From Paracoccaceae bacterium (GTDB taxonomy: Bacteria > Pseudomonadota > Alphaproteobacteria > Rhodobacterales > Rhodobacteraceae), in contig PAQV01000061.1 in NCBI GenBank assembly GCA_002709405.1, forward strand, positions 1 through 54,242: a stretch of DNA of 54,242 nucleotides, written 5' to 3'. Shown one piece after another: positions 26,209-34,832 of this stretch. The notes under the pieces were generated by a model that saw only the letters and a program-made list of their open reading frames with translations, did not search any database and had not been told where the DNA came from. A program made the translations under genes and the position numbers. Position 1 is the first letter of the stretch. Each line of letters begins with the position of its first letter.

Positions 26209-26967
26209 TCAGCGGCTCCGTGAATTTTTGGGGTCAAGCAATTCGTTCATCCCGTCTCCGGGCAGGTTCACCAAGATGATGGTCAGAAACAGGACGACGC
26301 CCGGGGCGATCATCATCCAGGGGGCGTCGCGCATTTAGTCGCGCCCGGAGCTCAGCATGGATCCCCGCTCGGGCGCGGGCGGCTGGGTGCCCAAGCCCGG
26401 AAAGCTGAGCGTGGCCGTCGACAAGATCGCGCCGCCCAGGTTGAGCGTGCCAAGGATCACGACGGTCGGCAGGATCGTGGCCAGGATGGACCCGAAGATG
26501 TAGATCAGCATCATGCCGCTCCGGAGCTGGGGCAGCGATCCTCCGGTCAGGGCGGTGAAGGTCGCGATGGTGTCGCTCCGGGTGCTGGGCTTCGGCCCCG
26601 ATAACACGCCCAGCAACGGCCCGACGGCCAGGCCTCCGGCGGCCAGCTGCAAGATGTAGGGCAATTGCTCCAGGATCATCTGCGTGACCGGCTGGCAGGT
26701 GCGGAAACTGTCCCCCGGATCACCGGTCGACGCCCGTTGCTGGAAGGTAAACTACCGCTCGACCACCGGCCGATCCAGCCCAAGCCGTTCGCGTTCGACC
26801 TGGATGGCCTCTTCGGGCGCCGGGAAACCGGCCAGCATCAGGTTGACCGGGTCTCCCGGGATCAATTCGAAAACGATGAAAACCACCGTCCAGGTCAGGA
26901 AACGGGACCATGTCCCAGTGCGCACGAAGCGGCACAATGCAGCGGCCGGATGATCAAGGCGTGGCAA
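26209..26967 (-). pseudogene. Chimeric dppB::dppC permease remnant
   Basis: The frame begins with a DppB N-terminus (RFVRTGTWSRFLTWTVVFIVFELIPGDPVNLMLAG). It meets TAG at 26752-26754 where Tyr is expected, then continues in frame through SFRTCQPVTQMILEQLPYILQLA to GMMLIYIFG. There it joins straight to the C-terminal part of a DppC protein (LSFPGLGTQPPAPERGSML). A second stop, TAA at about 26335-26337, replaces Tyr in SGRDY. The frame then runs on to LPGDGMNELLDPK, ending at 26209 next to the ATPase start. The deletion removed the end of dppB and the start of dppC. Confidence 0.85.
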
Positions 26968-27020
26968 AGGACCCGATCCGAACCATGTTGGCTTGACGTT
27001 GGATCAGAGATCCTGAAAGA

Positions 27021-27031
27021 TTGTATAACAA
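27021..27031. promoter_or_regulatory. GntR/FCD-type operator TTGTATAACAA, site 3
   Basis: TTGT-ATA-ACAA with A and T flanks (ATTGT...ACAAT). It lies 128 bp upstream of the Gfo/Idh ATG at 27160 and just upstream of the dead Opp gene cluster on the other strand, so it may once have controlled both. Confidence 0.75.
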
Positions 27032-27159
27032 TATGACTGAATGCAACCTGCACCCCAGGACCGGACCCACCCTGCCCCGCTGCCCCGACTGACGGCCGCG
27101 GGCGCCCGATCCGGCCCGGACTCGGGACGACCGACGCGCCGGTTGGAACGGAGACGACC

Positions 27160-28221
27160 ATGAAAGTTGGAATTATCGGGGCGAGCTTTGCCCGCGCCGC
27201 CTACCTGCCTGCCCTGCGACATGTCGAGGGCGCCGAAGGCGTCGCCCTGGCCTCGGCCCGGCTGGACAGCGCCCGGGCCGCGGCCCAGGCCCATGGCATA
27301 GGGGCGGCCTATGACGACTGGCGCCGGATGCTGGACAGCCATCCGCTGGACCTGGTCTGCATCGCAACGCCCACCGACACCCATTGCGACATGGCCCTGG
27401 CCGCCATTGAACGCGGCGCCGCGGTACTGTGTGAAAAGCCCACGGCCATGGATGCGGCCGAAGCCCAGCGGATGCTGGATGCGGCCGAGGTGGCCGGCGT
27501 GCACCACATGGTCGACCACGAACTGCGCTTCAATCCCAACCGGCGCAAGGTGCGCGAGCTGATCGCCTCGGGCGCGCTGGGGCAGATCCGCCATGTCTCG
27601 ATGGTCAATATCGCCGATGCCTGGGGCGACCCGGCCAGCCGGGCCAAAGGCGACTGGCTGTCCTCGGCCAGCCGGGGCGGCGGACGGCTGGGGGCGCTAG
27701 GGTCGCACCTGGTGGACCTGGCGCGCTGGTGGCTGGGAGACGTCGTGGCGGTGTCCGGCCAATCCTTGACCATGGTGCCCGAGCGCATCTGCAAGACGAC
27801 CGGAGAGCCCTGGACCGCAACGGCCGACGAATTCGACACGTTTTCCATGGAAATGGAAAACGGCGCCCTGGTGACCGTGACGATATCCGCCATCGCGCGC
27901 CACGGGATGGGCGGCATGACGCAGATTTTCGGCTCCGAGGGCACGCTGGTGCTGGAAGACAGCACGGAACGGATGCTGTTCGCCCGGGCCGGAGAGCCGC
28001 TGGCCGACATCCAGGTGCCCGATCCCAATGCCGACCTGCCGGGCCTGAACCCGGGGATCTGGAATGTCTCGGTCGTGGCGGCCCTGCGCGAACTGTGCGG
28101 TGCGATCAGCGAAGGCCGCCCCCTGACTGAAGGCGCGACCTTCCGCGACGGGCTGCGCAACCAGCAGATCCTGGATGCGATCCGCCAGTCGACCCGGGAA
28201 CGGCGCTGGATCGCCGCCTGA
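27160..28221 (+). CDS. Gfo/Idh/MocA-family oxidoreductase (paralogue of the 16525 gene)
   Basis: A 353-aa NAD(P)-dependent dehydrogenase. The N-terminus MKVGIIGASFARAAYLPAL, CEKPTAMDAAEAQ, HHMVDHELRFNPN and GGGRLGALGSH are nearly identical to the 16525-17592 product, which points to duplication within the region. The start has CGGAGA 6 nt upstream. It is preceded by operator site 3. Presence of one paralogue on each side of the regulon suggests either redundancy or oxidation of two related hydroxylated intermediates. Confidence 0.92.
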   Translation: MKVGIIGASFARAAYLPALRHVEGAEGVALASARLDSARAAAQAHGIGAAYDDWRRMLDSHPLDLVCIATPTDTHCDMALAAIERGAAVLCEKPTAMDAAEAQRMLDAAEVAGVHHMVDHELRFNPNRRKVRELIASGALGQIRHVSMVNIADAWGDPASRAKGDWLSSASRGGGRLGALGSHLVDLARWWLGDVVAVSGQSLTMVPERICKTTGEPWTATADEFDTFSMEMENGALVTVTISAIARHGMGGMTQIFGSEGTLVLEDSTERMLFARAGEPLADIQVPDPNADLPGLNPGIWNVSVVAALRELCGAISEGRPLTEGATFRDGLRNQQILDAIRQSTRERRWIAA

Positions 28222-28241
28222 TGCCGGCGCCCCGGCGGGGC

Positions 28242-28622
28242 CTAGCCCCGGGCGGCCCGGGCGCGCACGCCGTCGACCAGTCGCGGGTCGAAGAACTGGC
28301 CGCTGGCGGGTTTCGGCCCGGCATCAGCCAGGGCGGCACAGCGGCGCGCGACCTCGGGCGTGGCGTAATAGGCATCGCTCAGCGCATCCAGCGCCGCGCC
28401 AAAGCGCACGGACTCGTCCCGCTCGCAAGCCTTCAACGCGGCGAGCCGGGCATCGGCGGGCATCTGTGCCAGGTCGGACGCCAGAGCGGTAACTGGCGCC
28501 AGTGCCCGGGCCAGGGCCACCCCGTCCAGAACGGTCGAGGCGGCAGGCCAGTCGGGCGCACGCCCCGGGATCAGCAGATCGGCGACCAGGGCCAGGCGGT
28601 TGGTGTCGGGTGTGAGGGTCAT
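28242..28622 (-). CDS. Small protein divergent from GMC oxidoreductase; possibly a subunit-3-like partner
   Basis: A 126-aa protein without membrane segments, alanine-rich and probably helical. It has LVADLLIPG near the start, YYATPEV, and a C-terminal DPRLVDGVRAR. This spacing resembles the small (gluconate 2-dehydrogenase subunit 3-like) partners of membrane-linked GMC oxidoreductases, and a GMC gene starts 33 bp away on the other strand. I see no twin-arginine signal. The resemblance is modest, so the assignment is tentative. Confidence 0.55.
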   Translation of the reverse strand: MTLTPDTNRLALVADLLIPGRAPDWPAASTVLDGVALARALAPVTALASDLAQMPADARLAALKACERDESVRFGAALDALSDAYYATPEVARRCAALADAGPKPASGQFFDPRLVDGVRARAARG

Positions 28623-28654
28623 GAAAGGGCCCTTGAAGGAATGGAAAGGTGACG

Positions 28655-30238
28655 ATGACGGATCTGTCGGCGGATGTACTGGTGATCGGCGCGGGCCCCT
28701 GCGGCGGCGCGGCGACCTGGGGCCTCTCGGGGCGCGGGCTGGACGTGCTGTGCATCGACCGGGGCGGCTGGATGGACCATGGCGCGATCGGGCGCGACCG
28801 GCCCGATTACGAACGGCGCAAGCAGGACGTGTTGCACGCCAACCCCAACATCCGGCGCGATCGCAGCGACGAGCCGGTGGACGACGCGGGCAGCCCGATC
28901 AAGCCGATGATCGCCCATGGCGCGGCAGGCACCTCGCCGTACTGGGCCGCCCATGTGCCCCGCTTCCGGCCGGCCGACTTCACCATGTTCAGCGACGACG
29001 GCGTCGGCGCGGACTGGCCGCTGCGGTATGACGACCTGGCCCCGTTCTATGACCGGGTCGAGGCGCAATGGGGCACGGCCCAGGTCACCGGAGACCCCAC
29101 CCTGCCCGACCGCCACGCGCCCGTGCAGCCCTTGCCGGCCATCGGCGCACATGGCGAACGGGTGGTCCGGGCGCTGGAGGACAAGGGCTGGCACTGGTGG
29201 CCGGTGGACCTGGCCGTCGGCCAGGACGGAGCCGCACCCGAGACTGGCTTTTGCACCCATCCCGGCCCCTGCGACATCGGCTGCCCGTCGCGCCAGCGCT
29301 CCAGTTCCGACCGGGCGTTCCTGGCCCCGGCCATTGCGCGCGGCGCCCGGTTCGAACCGGGGATGCGGGTTCAGAGGCTGGTCACCGGGCCGGACGGCCA
29401 GGTGAGCCACGCGCTGTGCCGCCGGACCGGCCCCGCAGGCGAGGACACGATCCGCGTTTTCGCCCGCCGGTTCATCCTGGCGGGCGGGGGCATGGGCACG
29501 CCGCGGCTTCTGCTGCTGTCCGGGATCGCCAGCAGCTCGGGCCTTGTCGGGCGCAACCTGATGCTGCACCCGCACGCCCGCATGGATGCGCTGTTCGACG
29601 ATCCGGTCGGGGCCTGGGCCCCGCAAGAGCTGGCCGGCATCATCAGCCTGGAATTCTTCGCCACCGACCGCAGCCGGGGATTCCTGCGCGGGCTCAAGCT
29701 GCAGCTGAGCCCCGGCCCCGGTCCGATGGCCATTGCGCGGGGCGGCGCATCCGGCCAGCGCCTGCCCTGGGGCGCCGATCACCACGCGGCCTTCGAGGCG
29801 CGCTTTGATCACGGCATGGGCATGACGGTCTGTGTCGACGATCTGCCCGAGCACGCCAACCACATCGGCCTGTCGACGCGGATGACGGACCGGGACGGGC
29901 TGCCCGCGGCCAGCTGGCACTATCGCCTGGGCGACAACACCCGGCGCATCCTGGATTTCGGGCTGGAGCGCGCCGGCGAGCTGCTGACCCATGCCGGCGC
30001 ACACACGCTGCACACCACGCCGCTGATCGCCCAGTCCGGCTTTCACATCATGGGCACGACAGCGATGAGAGACGATCCGGCGCGCTCGGTCGTGGACGGG
30101 TTCGGGCGCAGCCATGACGTGGGTAACCTCTTTGTTGCGGATCCAAGCGTCTTCGTGACCGCATCGTCGATGAACCCGACCCTGACCGGCCAGGCGCTTG
30201 CCCTGCGGACGGCAGAGCACGTCGCCCAGGATTTGTGA
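28655..30238 (+). CDS. GMC-family FAD-dependent oxidoreductase
   Basis: A 527-aa flavoprotein. The FAD-binding motif VIGAGPCGG is at 10-18. The C-terminal GMC part contains FHIMGTTAM (likely catalytic His) and SSMNPTLTGQALALR, close to the gluconate/2-keto-gluconate dehydrogenase branch. The ATG at 28655 follows AAAGG 5 nt upstream; a GTG at 28649 is possible. Members oxidise primary or secondary alcohols of sugars and polyols. It is followed after 79 bp by a DegT-type aminotransferase; alcohol oxidation and transamination often act in sequence. Confidence 0.9.
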   Translation: MTDLSADVLVIGAGPCGGAATWGLSGRGLDVLCIDRGGWMDHGAIGRDRPDYERRKQDVLHANPNIRRDRSDEPVDDAGSPIKPMIAHGAAGTSPYWAAHVPRFRPADFTMFSDDGVGADWPLRYDDLAPFYDRVEAQWGTAQVTGDPTLPDRHAPVQPLPAIGAHGERVVRALEDKGWHWWPVDLAVGQDGAAPETGFCTHPGPCDIGCPSRQRSSSDRAFLAPAIARGARFEPGMRVQRLVTGPDGQVSHALCRRTGPAGEDTIRVFARRFILAGGGMGTPRLLLLSGIASSSGLVGRNLMLHPHARMDALFDDPVGAWAPQELAGIISLEFFATDRSRGFLRGLKLQLSPGPGPMAIARGGASGQRLPWGADHHAAFEARFDHGMGMTVCVDDLPEHANHIGLSTRMTDRDGLPAASWHYRLGDNTRRILDFGLERAGELLTHAGAHTLHTTPLIAQSGFHIMGTTAMRDDPARSVVDGFGRSHDVGNLFVADPSVFVTASSMNPTLTGQALALRTAEHVAQDL

Positions 30239-30257
30239 CACATTAGGCAGCCAAAGA

Positions 30258-30268
30258 TTGTAATACAA
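30258..30268. promoter_or_regulatory. GntR/FCD-type operator TTGTAATACAA, site 4
   Basis: TTGT-AAT-ACAA, flanked as ATTGT...ACAAT, 20 bp after the GMC stop and 49 bp before the chosen aminotransferase start (30318). Its position argues against the earlier in-frame ATG at 30270. Confidence 0.75.
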
Positions 30269-30317
30269 TATGTCAATTCCGGATGACTTACTCCCGGACA
30301 CTACAGGACCCCTGCAC

Positions 30318-31457
30318 ATGACGCCTTCGCCCCTGGTGCCCTTCTACGACGATGCCGCCCTGATCCGGGCAGACCGGGCTGCAATCGACGCGGCACTGGG
30401 CCGGGTGTTGGACGCCGGCTCTCCGGACTGGGGGCCGGAAGGCCCGGCCTTTGAAGCCGACCTGGCCGGCTGGTGCGGCGCGGCCCATGCGGTGGCCGTG
30501 GCCTCTGGCACCCAGGCGCTGGTGCTGGCCCTGCGGGCGCTGGGGATCGGACCGGGGCACGTGGTCGCCACAGTGGCCAATACCGACAGCCCCACGCCCT
30601 CGGCCATCCGCCAGGTGGGCGCCCGCCCGGTCTTTGTGGACATCGAACCGAAGACCCGCTGCATGGACCCGGAGGCCCTGGCCGCCTGCCTGGCTAGCCC
30701 GGTCGGTACCGAGGTGCGGGCCGTGCTGACGGTCGACATGCACGGACACCCCGCCGATGCAGACCGGATCCGGCCGCTGGCCCGGGAACGGGGCATCCCG
30801 ATGATCTCGGACGCCTGCATTTCCCTTGGGGCCGAGGACCGGGGCCGCAAGGTGGGCACCCTGGCCGACGTGACCTGCGTCAGCTTCGGGGGATCGAAGC
30901 TGTTGCCCACGGTCGGAACCGGAGGCGCCTGCCTGACCGACGATCCTGCCACGGGTCGGCGGATGCGCATGCTGGCAGGATATGGACAGGACCGCATGAA
31001 CCGCGCGCCCGCCGACTGGCGATACGAGCTGGATGCGATGAACGTGCGGATGGGAGAGCTGCAGGCCGCCATCCTGCGCACCCGCCTGCCCCGGCTGGAC
31101 GGTTGGCTGTCCTGTCGCCGGGCGCAGGCGCGCCAGTATGCCGAAGGCCTGGCCGGGCTGCCCCTCGACCTGCCGGAGGCACGGGCCGGAACCCTTCCCG
31201 CCTGGCGCAACTATACCATCGGCTGCGACGATCCCATGGGCCTGGCAGAGGCGCTGCTGGCCCGGGGCATCGTGACACGCCGGTTGTACGCCCCCCCGAT
31301 GCACCACGAGCCCGGATACAGCACCATTGCCCGGGCCAGCGACCTGGCCCGGACCGAGGCCGCCGCCCGCCGGTTGCTCTGCCTGCCCATCGGGCCGCAC
31401 CTGACCACGGCCCAGATCGCACAGGTCGTGACAGCTTTGTCCCAGATCCTGTCCTGA
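30318..31457 (+). CDS. DegT/DnrJ/EryC1/StrS-family aminotransferase
   Basis: A 379-aa PLP enzyme. The PLP lysine is K194 in SFGGSKLLP, with the cofactor-binding Asp D165 (ISDACISLGA) and ASGTQALVLALRALGIGPG near 62-80. Family members transfer amino groups to or from keto sugars and cyclitols, and this suits a neighbouring GMC or Gfo/Idh dehydrogenase. The ATG at 30318 (AGGA upstream) is chosen because operator site 4 directly precedes the longer alternative at 30270. Confidence 0.9.
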   Translation: MTPSPLVPFYDDAALIRADRAAIDAALGRVLDAGSPDWGPEGPAFEADLAGWCGAAHAVAVASGTQALVLALRALGIGPGHVVATVANTDSPTPSAIRQVGARPVFVDIEPKTRCMDPEALAACLASPVGTEVRAVLTVDMHGHPADADRIRPLARERGIPMISDACISLGAEDRGRKVGTLADVTCVSFGGSKLLPTVGTGGACLTDDPATGRRMRMLAGYGQDRMNRAPADWRYELDAMNVRMGELQAAILRTRLPRLDGWLSCRRAQARQYAEGLAGLPLDLPEARAGTLPAWRNYTIGCDDPMGLAEALLARGIVTRRLYAPPMHHEPGYSTIARASDLARTEAAARRLLCLPIGPHLTTAQIAQVVTALSQILS

Positions 31458-31496
31458 AGGCCGCGCAGGACTTGCGCCCGGGCGAAATTGATATGA

Positions 31497-31507
31497 TTGT
31501 TAGACAA
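31497..31507. promoter_or_regulatory. GntR/FCD-type operator TTGTTAGACAA, site 5
   Basis: TTGT-TAG-ACAA. The 14-bp core GATTGTTAGACAAT is identical to site 7 at 48339 read on the minus strand. It lies 63 bp upstream of the RraA-like start. Confidence 0.75.
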
Positions 31508-31570
31508 TCTGATCATACCACAAATGCGGTGCGCCATGCGCCGCGACCGGACCAGCCAGTGGAGAACGAA

Positions 31571-32296
31571 ATGCCCCCTGTCCCCCCCATGAACGACAAG
31601 ACGCGGTCCCTGCTGATGCAGGTGGCGGTGCCCACGGTGGTGTCGCTGCTTTGGCGCGAAGGCTATCGGACGATGCTGATGCAAGGACCGAAACCGCTCA
31701 ACCCGCAGGCGGCCAAGTTCGTGGGCCCGGCCTTTACCGTGCGCACCGTGCCGACCCGGCAGGACTTTCTGGACGACCAGGCCGCCGGGACGCGGCCGAA
31801 CCTGCAGGGCCAGTCCGTGGCCGACATCCCCGCCGGAGCGGTCCTGGCCGTGGCCATGAACGGGGAAACCCGGACCGCCTTCATGGGCGACATCATGACC
31901 ACGCGGATGCTGGTCAAGGGCGTGGCCGGCGTGGTGCTGGACGGAGGCGTGTCGGATGCGCTGGCGATCTCGGGCATCCCCCTGCCGGTCTTCTGCATGG
32001 GCAGCGCCGGCACGCCGGTGACCTCGCACCGCTATGTCATCGACCTGAACGTGCCGGTCGAGATGGACGGGGTCAGCATCCTGCCCGGTGACATCGTGAT
32101 GGGCGACCCGGACGGGATCGTGGTGATCCCGGCCCCCCTGGTCGACCGCATCGCCGAGGCCGCATACGAGCGCGAACAGCTGGAAAGCTTTGTCATCGGC
32201 AAGGTTCGCGACGGCGCCCCGCTGGAAGGCACATACCCCCCGAACGAGGCCACCCTGGCCGAATACGAGGCCTGGAAGGCCCAGTCCGCGGGGTAA
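31571..32296 (+). CDS. RraA-like protein (4-hydroxy-4-methyl-2-oxoglutarate aldolase family)
   Basis: A 241-aa protein of the RraA/HMG-aldolase fold. It shows the central MGDIMTTRMLVKGVAGVV, DGGVSDA (the position of the catalytic D-G-x-x-R-D motif; here Ser replaces the usual Arg) and GDIVMGDPDGIVVIP. The ATG follows GGAG 6 nt upstream. Active family members cleave 4-hydroxy-2-oxo acids to pyruvate. The Arg-to-Ser change means aldolase activity should not be assumed. Under operator site 5; convergent with the SDR at 32318. Confidence 0.87.
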   Translation: MPPVPPMNDKTRSLLMQVAVPTVVSLLWREGYRTMLMQGPKPLNPQAAKFVGPAFTVRTVPTRQDFLDDQAAGTRPNLQGQSVADIPAGAVLAVAMNGETRTAFMGDIMTTRMLVKGVAGVVLDGGVSDALAISGIPLPVFCMGSAGTPVTSHRYVIDLNVPVEMDGVSILPGDIVMGDPDGIVVIPAPLVDRIAEAAYEREQLESFVIGKVRDGAPLEGTYPPNEATLAEYEAWKAQSAG

Positions 32297-32317
32297 GTGA
32301 CGTGGCCCTGGCCGCTC

Positions 32318-33085
32318 TCAGGCGGCCAGCCATCCTCCGTCCACGCGCAGGCAGGAGCCGGTGGTGAACGCCGCGTCATCGCTGGCCAGGAACAGGACAC
32401 CCCGGGCCACGTCCTCGGCGGTGCCAAGCCGGCCCAGCGGATGGCGCGCGGTCGAGGCCTCACGGGCGGCCTGCGGGTTCTGGGCCCGGTCGAAGGCCCG
32501 GCGCAGCAACGGCGTGTCGATGGCCCCGGGAATGACGGCGTTCACCCGGATCCCCTCGGCCGCGTGATCCACGGCCATGGTCTGGGTCAGGCTGACGATC
32601 GCCCCCTTGCTGGCCAGGTAGGCCGCATTGGCCTTGCCCCCGGCCATGGCCAGCTGAGACCCGACCAGCACGATGGACCCCCGGCCCGCCTTGCGCATCG
32701 GGTCCAGCACCGCCCGGGACCACAGGAAACTGCCCGTCAGGTTGGTGTTGATCACCGCGTTCCACATCTCGGCCGAGGTGTCGGGCACCGATGTCCCCGT
32801 CGACCAGCCCGCGCTGGCCAGCAGGATGTCGATGGTCCCGAAGCGGGCCATGATGGCGTCCCTGTGAGTGTCGACTTCCGTTTCGTTGCCCACGTCACCC
32901 GCCAGCGCCATAGCCTCGGCCCCGGACTGGCAGAGTTCCTCTGCCATGGCATCGGCCGCATCCTCGTCCCGGTCGACCAGGGCCAGCCGGGCGCCTTGGG
33001 CCGCGAACAGCCGGGCCGTGGCGGCCCCGATCCCCGATCCGCCGCCCGTGATGACCGCCACGCGGTCCTGCAATCTGCCATCCAT
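32318..33085 (-). CDS. SDR-family NAD(P)-dependent oxidoreductase
   Basis: A 255-aa classical short-chain dehydrogenase. Cofactor motif TGGGSGIG is at 13-20, and the catalytic residues S143, Y156 and K160 (YLASK) are present. The C-terminus CLRVDGGWLAA is typical. It is the last gene of the minus-strand operon from 41328, 23 bp after the GntR gene. Probably oxidises a hydroxyacid or alcohol of the same pathway. Substrate unknown. Confidence 0.91.
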   Translation of the reverse strand: MDGRLQDRVAVITGGGSGIGAATARLFAAQGARLALVDRDEDAADAMAEELCQSGAEAMALAGDVGNETEVDTHRDAIMARFGTIDILLASAGWSTGTSVPDTSAEMWNAVINTNLTGSFLWSRAVLDPMRKAGRGSIVLVGSQLAMAGGKANAAYLASKGAIVSLTQTMAVDHAAEGIRVNAVIPGAIDTPLLRRAFDRAQNPQAAREASTARHPLGRLGTAEDVARGVLFLASDDAAFTTGSCLRVDGGWLAA

Positions 33086-33108
33086 CCTGGCTTCCTGTCT
33101 ATCTGGGG

Positions 33109-33789
33109 TCAGTTCAGCGGCACGGCGACGCCGGGTTGGCGCGCCGCAAGGTAATGTTCGGCCAGCAACGCTGCAGCGTCGTGGCCGGGCGTCTCCGAGG
33201 CCACCTCGGCCGCCAGCCGGTCCCGGAACGTGCGGTGGCGCTGCAGGACGATGTTCAGGTCCACGTCGCCATAGCGCGCCAGGTTGAACAGGATCAGCAC
33301 GTAGCGCGCCATCGTGTTCCAGAGCGTCAGGGCCAGGTCATTGTTCGCGGCCTCGGCGATCACCCGGTGAAACATCAGGTCGCAGCGCAGCACCTCGCCC
33401 ATGTCGCCGGCCTCGACCGCCACGGCCATGGACTCCAGCGCCCGGTCAAGCGGGTCCATGCTGGACAGCCCCGCCCGCCAGTTGTCGACCGCCGCGCGCA
33501 CCTGCAGGGTTTCCAGCGCCAGCCGCACATCCAGCACCGTGCGCGACTTCTGCGGGCCGAATTCGCCGACCCGGAACCCGCGATGACGCCCCCCCGTCAG
33601 GATGCCCTGCGCGTGCAGCACCTTCAGCGCTTCGCGGGCCGGAACGCGGCTACAGCCGAAGGTGTCGACCAGTTCCTGTTCCGTCACCCGGTCGCCACTG
33701 TGCAACTGTCCGGTAGCGATCATCTGGGCGATCCGGTCGCCGATCATGTCCGAAATCGCAACGTCCTTGCCTGACGCGTCGATGGTCAT
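33109..33789 (-). CDS. GntR-family regulator, FadR/FCD subfamily (copy 2)
   Basis: A 226-aa paralogue of the 23982 regulator. The HTH region reads VDTFGCSRVPAREALKVLHAQGILTGG, close to copy 1 (SRVPIREALRVLHAQGILSGG), so both may recognise the same operator. FCD ligands appear in RCDLMFHRVIAEAANN, RHRTFRDRL and LAEHYLAA. The ATG at 33789 overlaps the stop of the dehydrogenase gene (ATGA), so the regulator is made with the operon that operator site 6 should control. This is a feedback arrangement. Confidence 0.93.
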   Translation of the reverse strand: MTIDASGKDVAISDMIGDRIAQMIATGQLHSGDRVTEQELVDTFGCSRVPAREALKVLHAQGILTGGRHRGFRVGEFGPQKSRTVLDVRLALETLQVRAAVDNWRAGLSSMDPLDRALESMAVAVEAGDMGEVLRCDLMFHRVIAEAANNDLALTLWNTMARYVLILFNLARYGDVDLNIVLQRHRTFRDRLAAEVASETPGHDAAALLAEHYLAARQPGVAVPLN

Positions 33790-34832
33790 GCAGGAACGCC
33801 CTCGGGGTGCGCGGCCATCGCCAGCTGGTGGCCGTTGACGCAGGCACGCAGCCGACCCTCGGTCAGGTAGTCCCAGACGGCCGTCATCGACAGCCGGCGC
33901 ATGTCGCGGATGCTTTCGGGCGAATAGAAGGCCGCATGAGGGGTGATGACCAGCCGCCCCCGGATCTCGGGCGCGCGGGCGATCCAGGCCGCCAGCAGCG
34001 GGTGATCGCGGTTCGGCGGTTCCACCGGCAGCACGTCGAGCGCGGCGGCACAGATCTGGTTGTCGGCCAGCGCCTGGCCCACCGCGTCCAGGTCGACCAC
34101 CCCGCCCCGCGACGTGTTGATCAGGATGCTGTCGGATTTCATCCGGGCCAGGGTCTCGGCCCGGATACGCCGGTCGGTGTCCTCGGTCAGAGGGCAATGC
34201 AGGGTCAGCACATCGGCCACGCCCAGCAGGCTGTCCAGCGTGGCATGGCGGGTGAAGCCCACCGACAGTTCCGCCCCCGCCGGCAGGTAGGGATCGTGGA
34301 AATGCACGTCCAGCCCGAAGGCCTTTGCCCGCAGCGCCGTGGCCAGGCCGATCCGGCCCAGACCCACGACGCCAAACACCAGCCCGCGCAACCGGCGGAC
34401 CGGCGGCAGAGGCAGGCCGGCCGTGTTCCAGGCCGCCCCGTCCGAGGCCAGCTGGCCGTCATAGGTCGGGATCCCGCGCACCAGCGACAACATCAGCCCG
34501 ATGGCATGGTCGGCCACCTCGGCGGTGCCGTAATCGGGCGTGTTGCAGACCGGGATCCCGCGTTCGGCACAGGCGGCGATGTCGATATGGTTAAAGCCCA
34601 CGCCCGCCTGCGTGACGATCCTGACCGAGGGATCAAGCGCGCGGATCAGGTCTCCGGGCAGCTTGTGGCGGCTGCGGCAATTGATGATCGCATCGACCCC
34701 GGCCAGATCGGCCGGGCTGACCGGATCCTGGCCCGGGCGCAGCACGCGGAACTCGGCGGCGCCTCCGGCGACCTCGCTTTCGATGTCGGGGAAATCCTCG
34801 AACTGGGGATCAATGATGGCAACAAGCGTCAC
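33786..34832 (-). CDS. D-2-hydroxyacid dehydrogenase
   Basis: A 348-aa NAD-dependent enzyme. Rossmann motif GLGRIG is at 157-162 with the adenosine-ribose Asp D180. The catalytic set R242 (NTSRGG), E271 and H299 (TPHAAFYS) is in place. These enzymes interconvert 2-oxo acids and D-2-hydroxy acids. It overlaps the PhnW-like aminotransferase gene (ATGA) and the GntR gene, so a 2-oxo acid formed by transamination is a natural substrate. Confidence 0.92.
   Translation of the reverse strand: MTLVAIIDPQFEDFPDIESEVAGGAAEFRVLRPGQDPVSPADLAGVDAIINCRSRHKLPGDLIRALDPSVRIVTQAGVGFNHIDIAACAERGIPVCNTPDYGTAEVADHAIGLMLSLVRGIPTYDGQLASDGAAWNTAGLPLPPVRRLRGLVFGVVGLGRIGLATALRAKAFGLDVHFHDPYLPAGAELSVGFTRHATLDSLLGVADVLTLHCPLTEDTDRRIRAETLARMKSDSILINTSRGGVVDLDAVGQALADNQICAAALDVLPVEPPNRDHPLLAAWIARAPEIRGRLVITPHAAFYSPESIRDMRRLSMTAVWDYLTEGRLRACVNGHQLAMAAHPEGVPA

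Noticed and set aside
30270-30317. Earlier in-frame start for the DegT-like aminotransferase
   Set aside because: It follows operator site 4 by one base and has no ribosome site; the family N-terminus fits the ATG at 30318.
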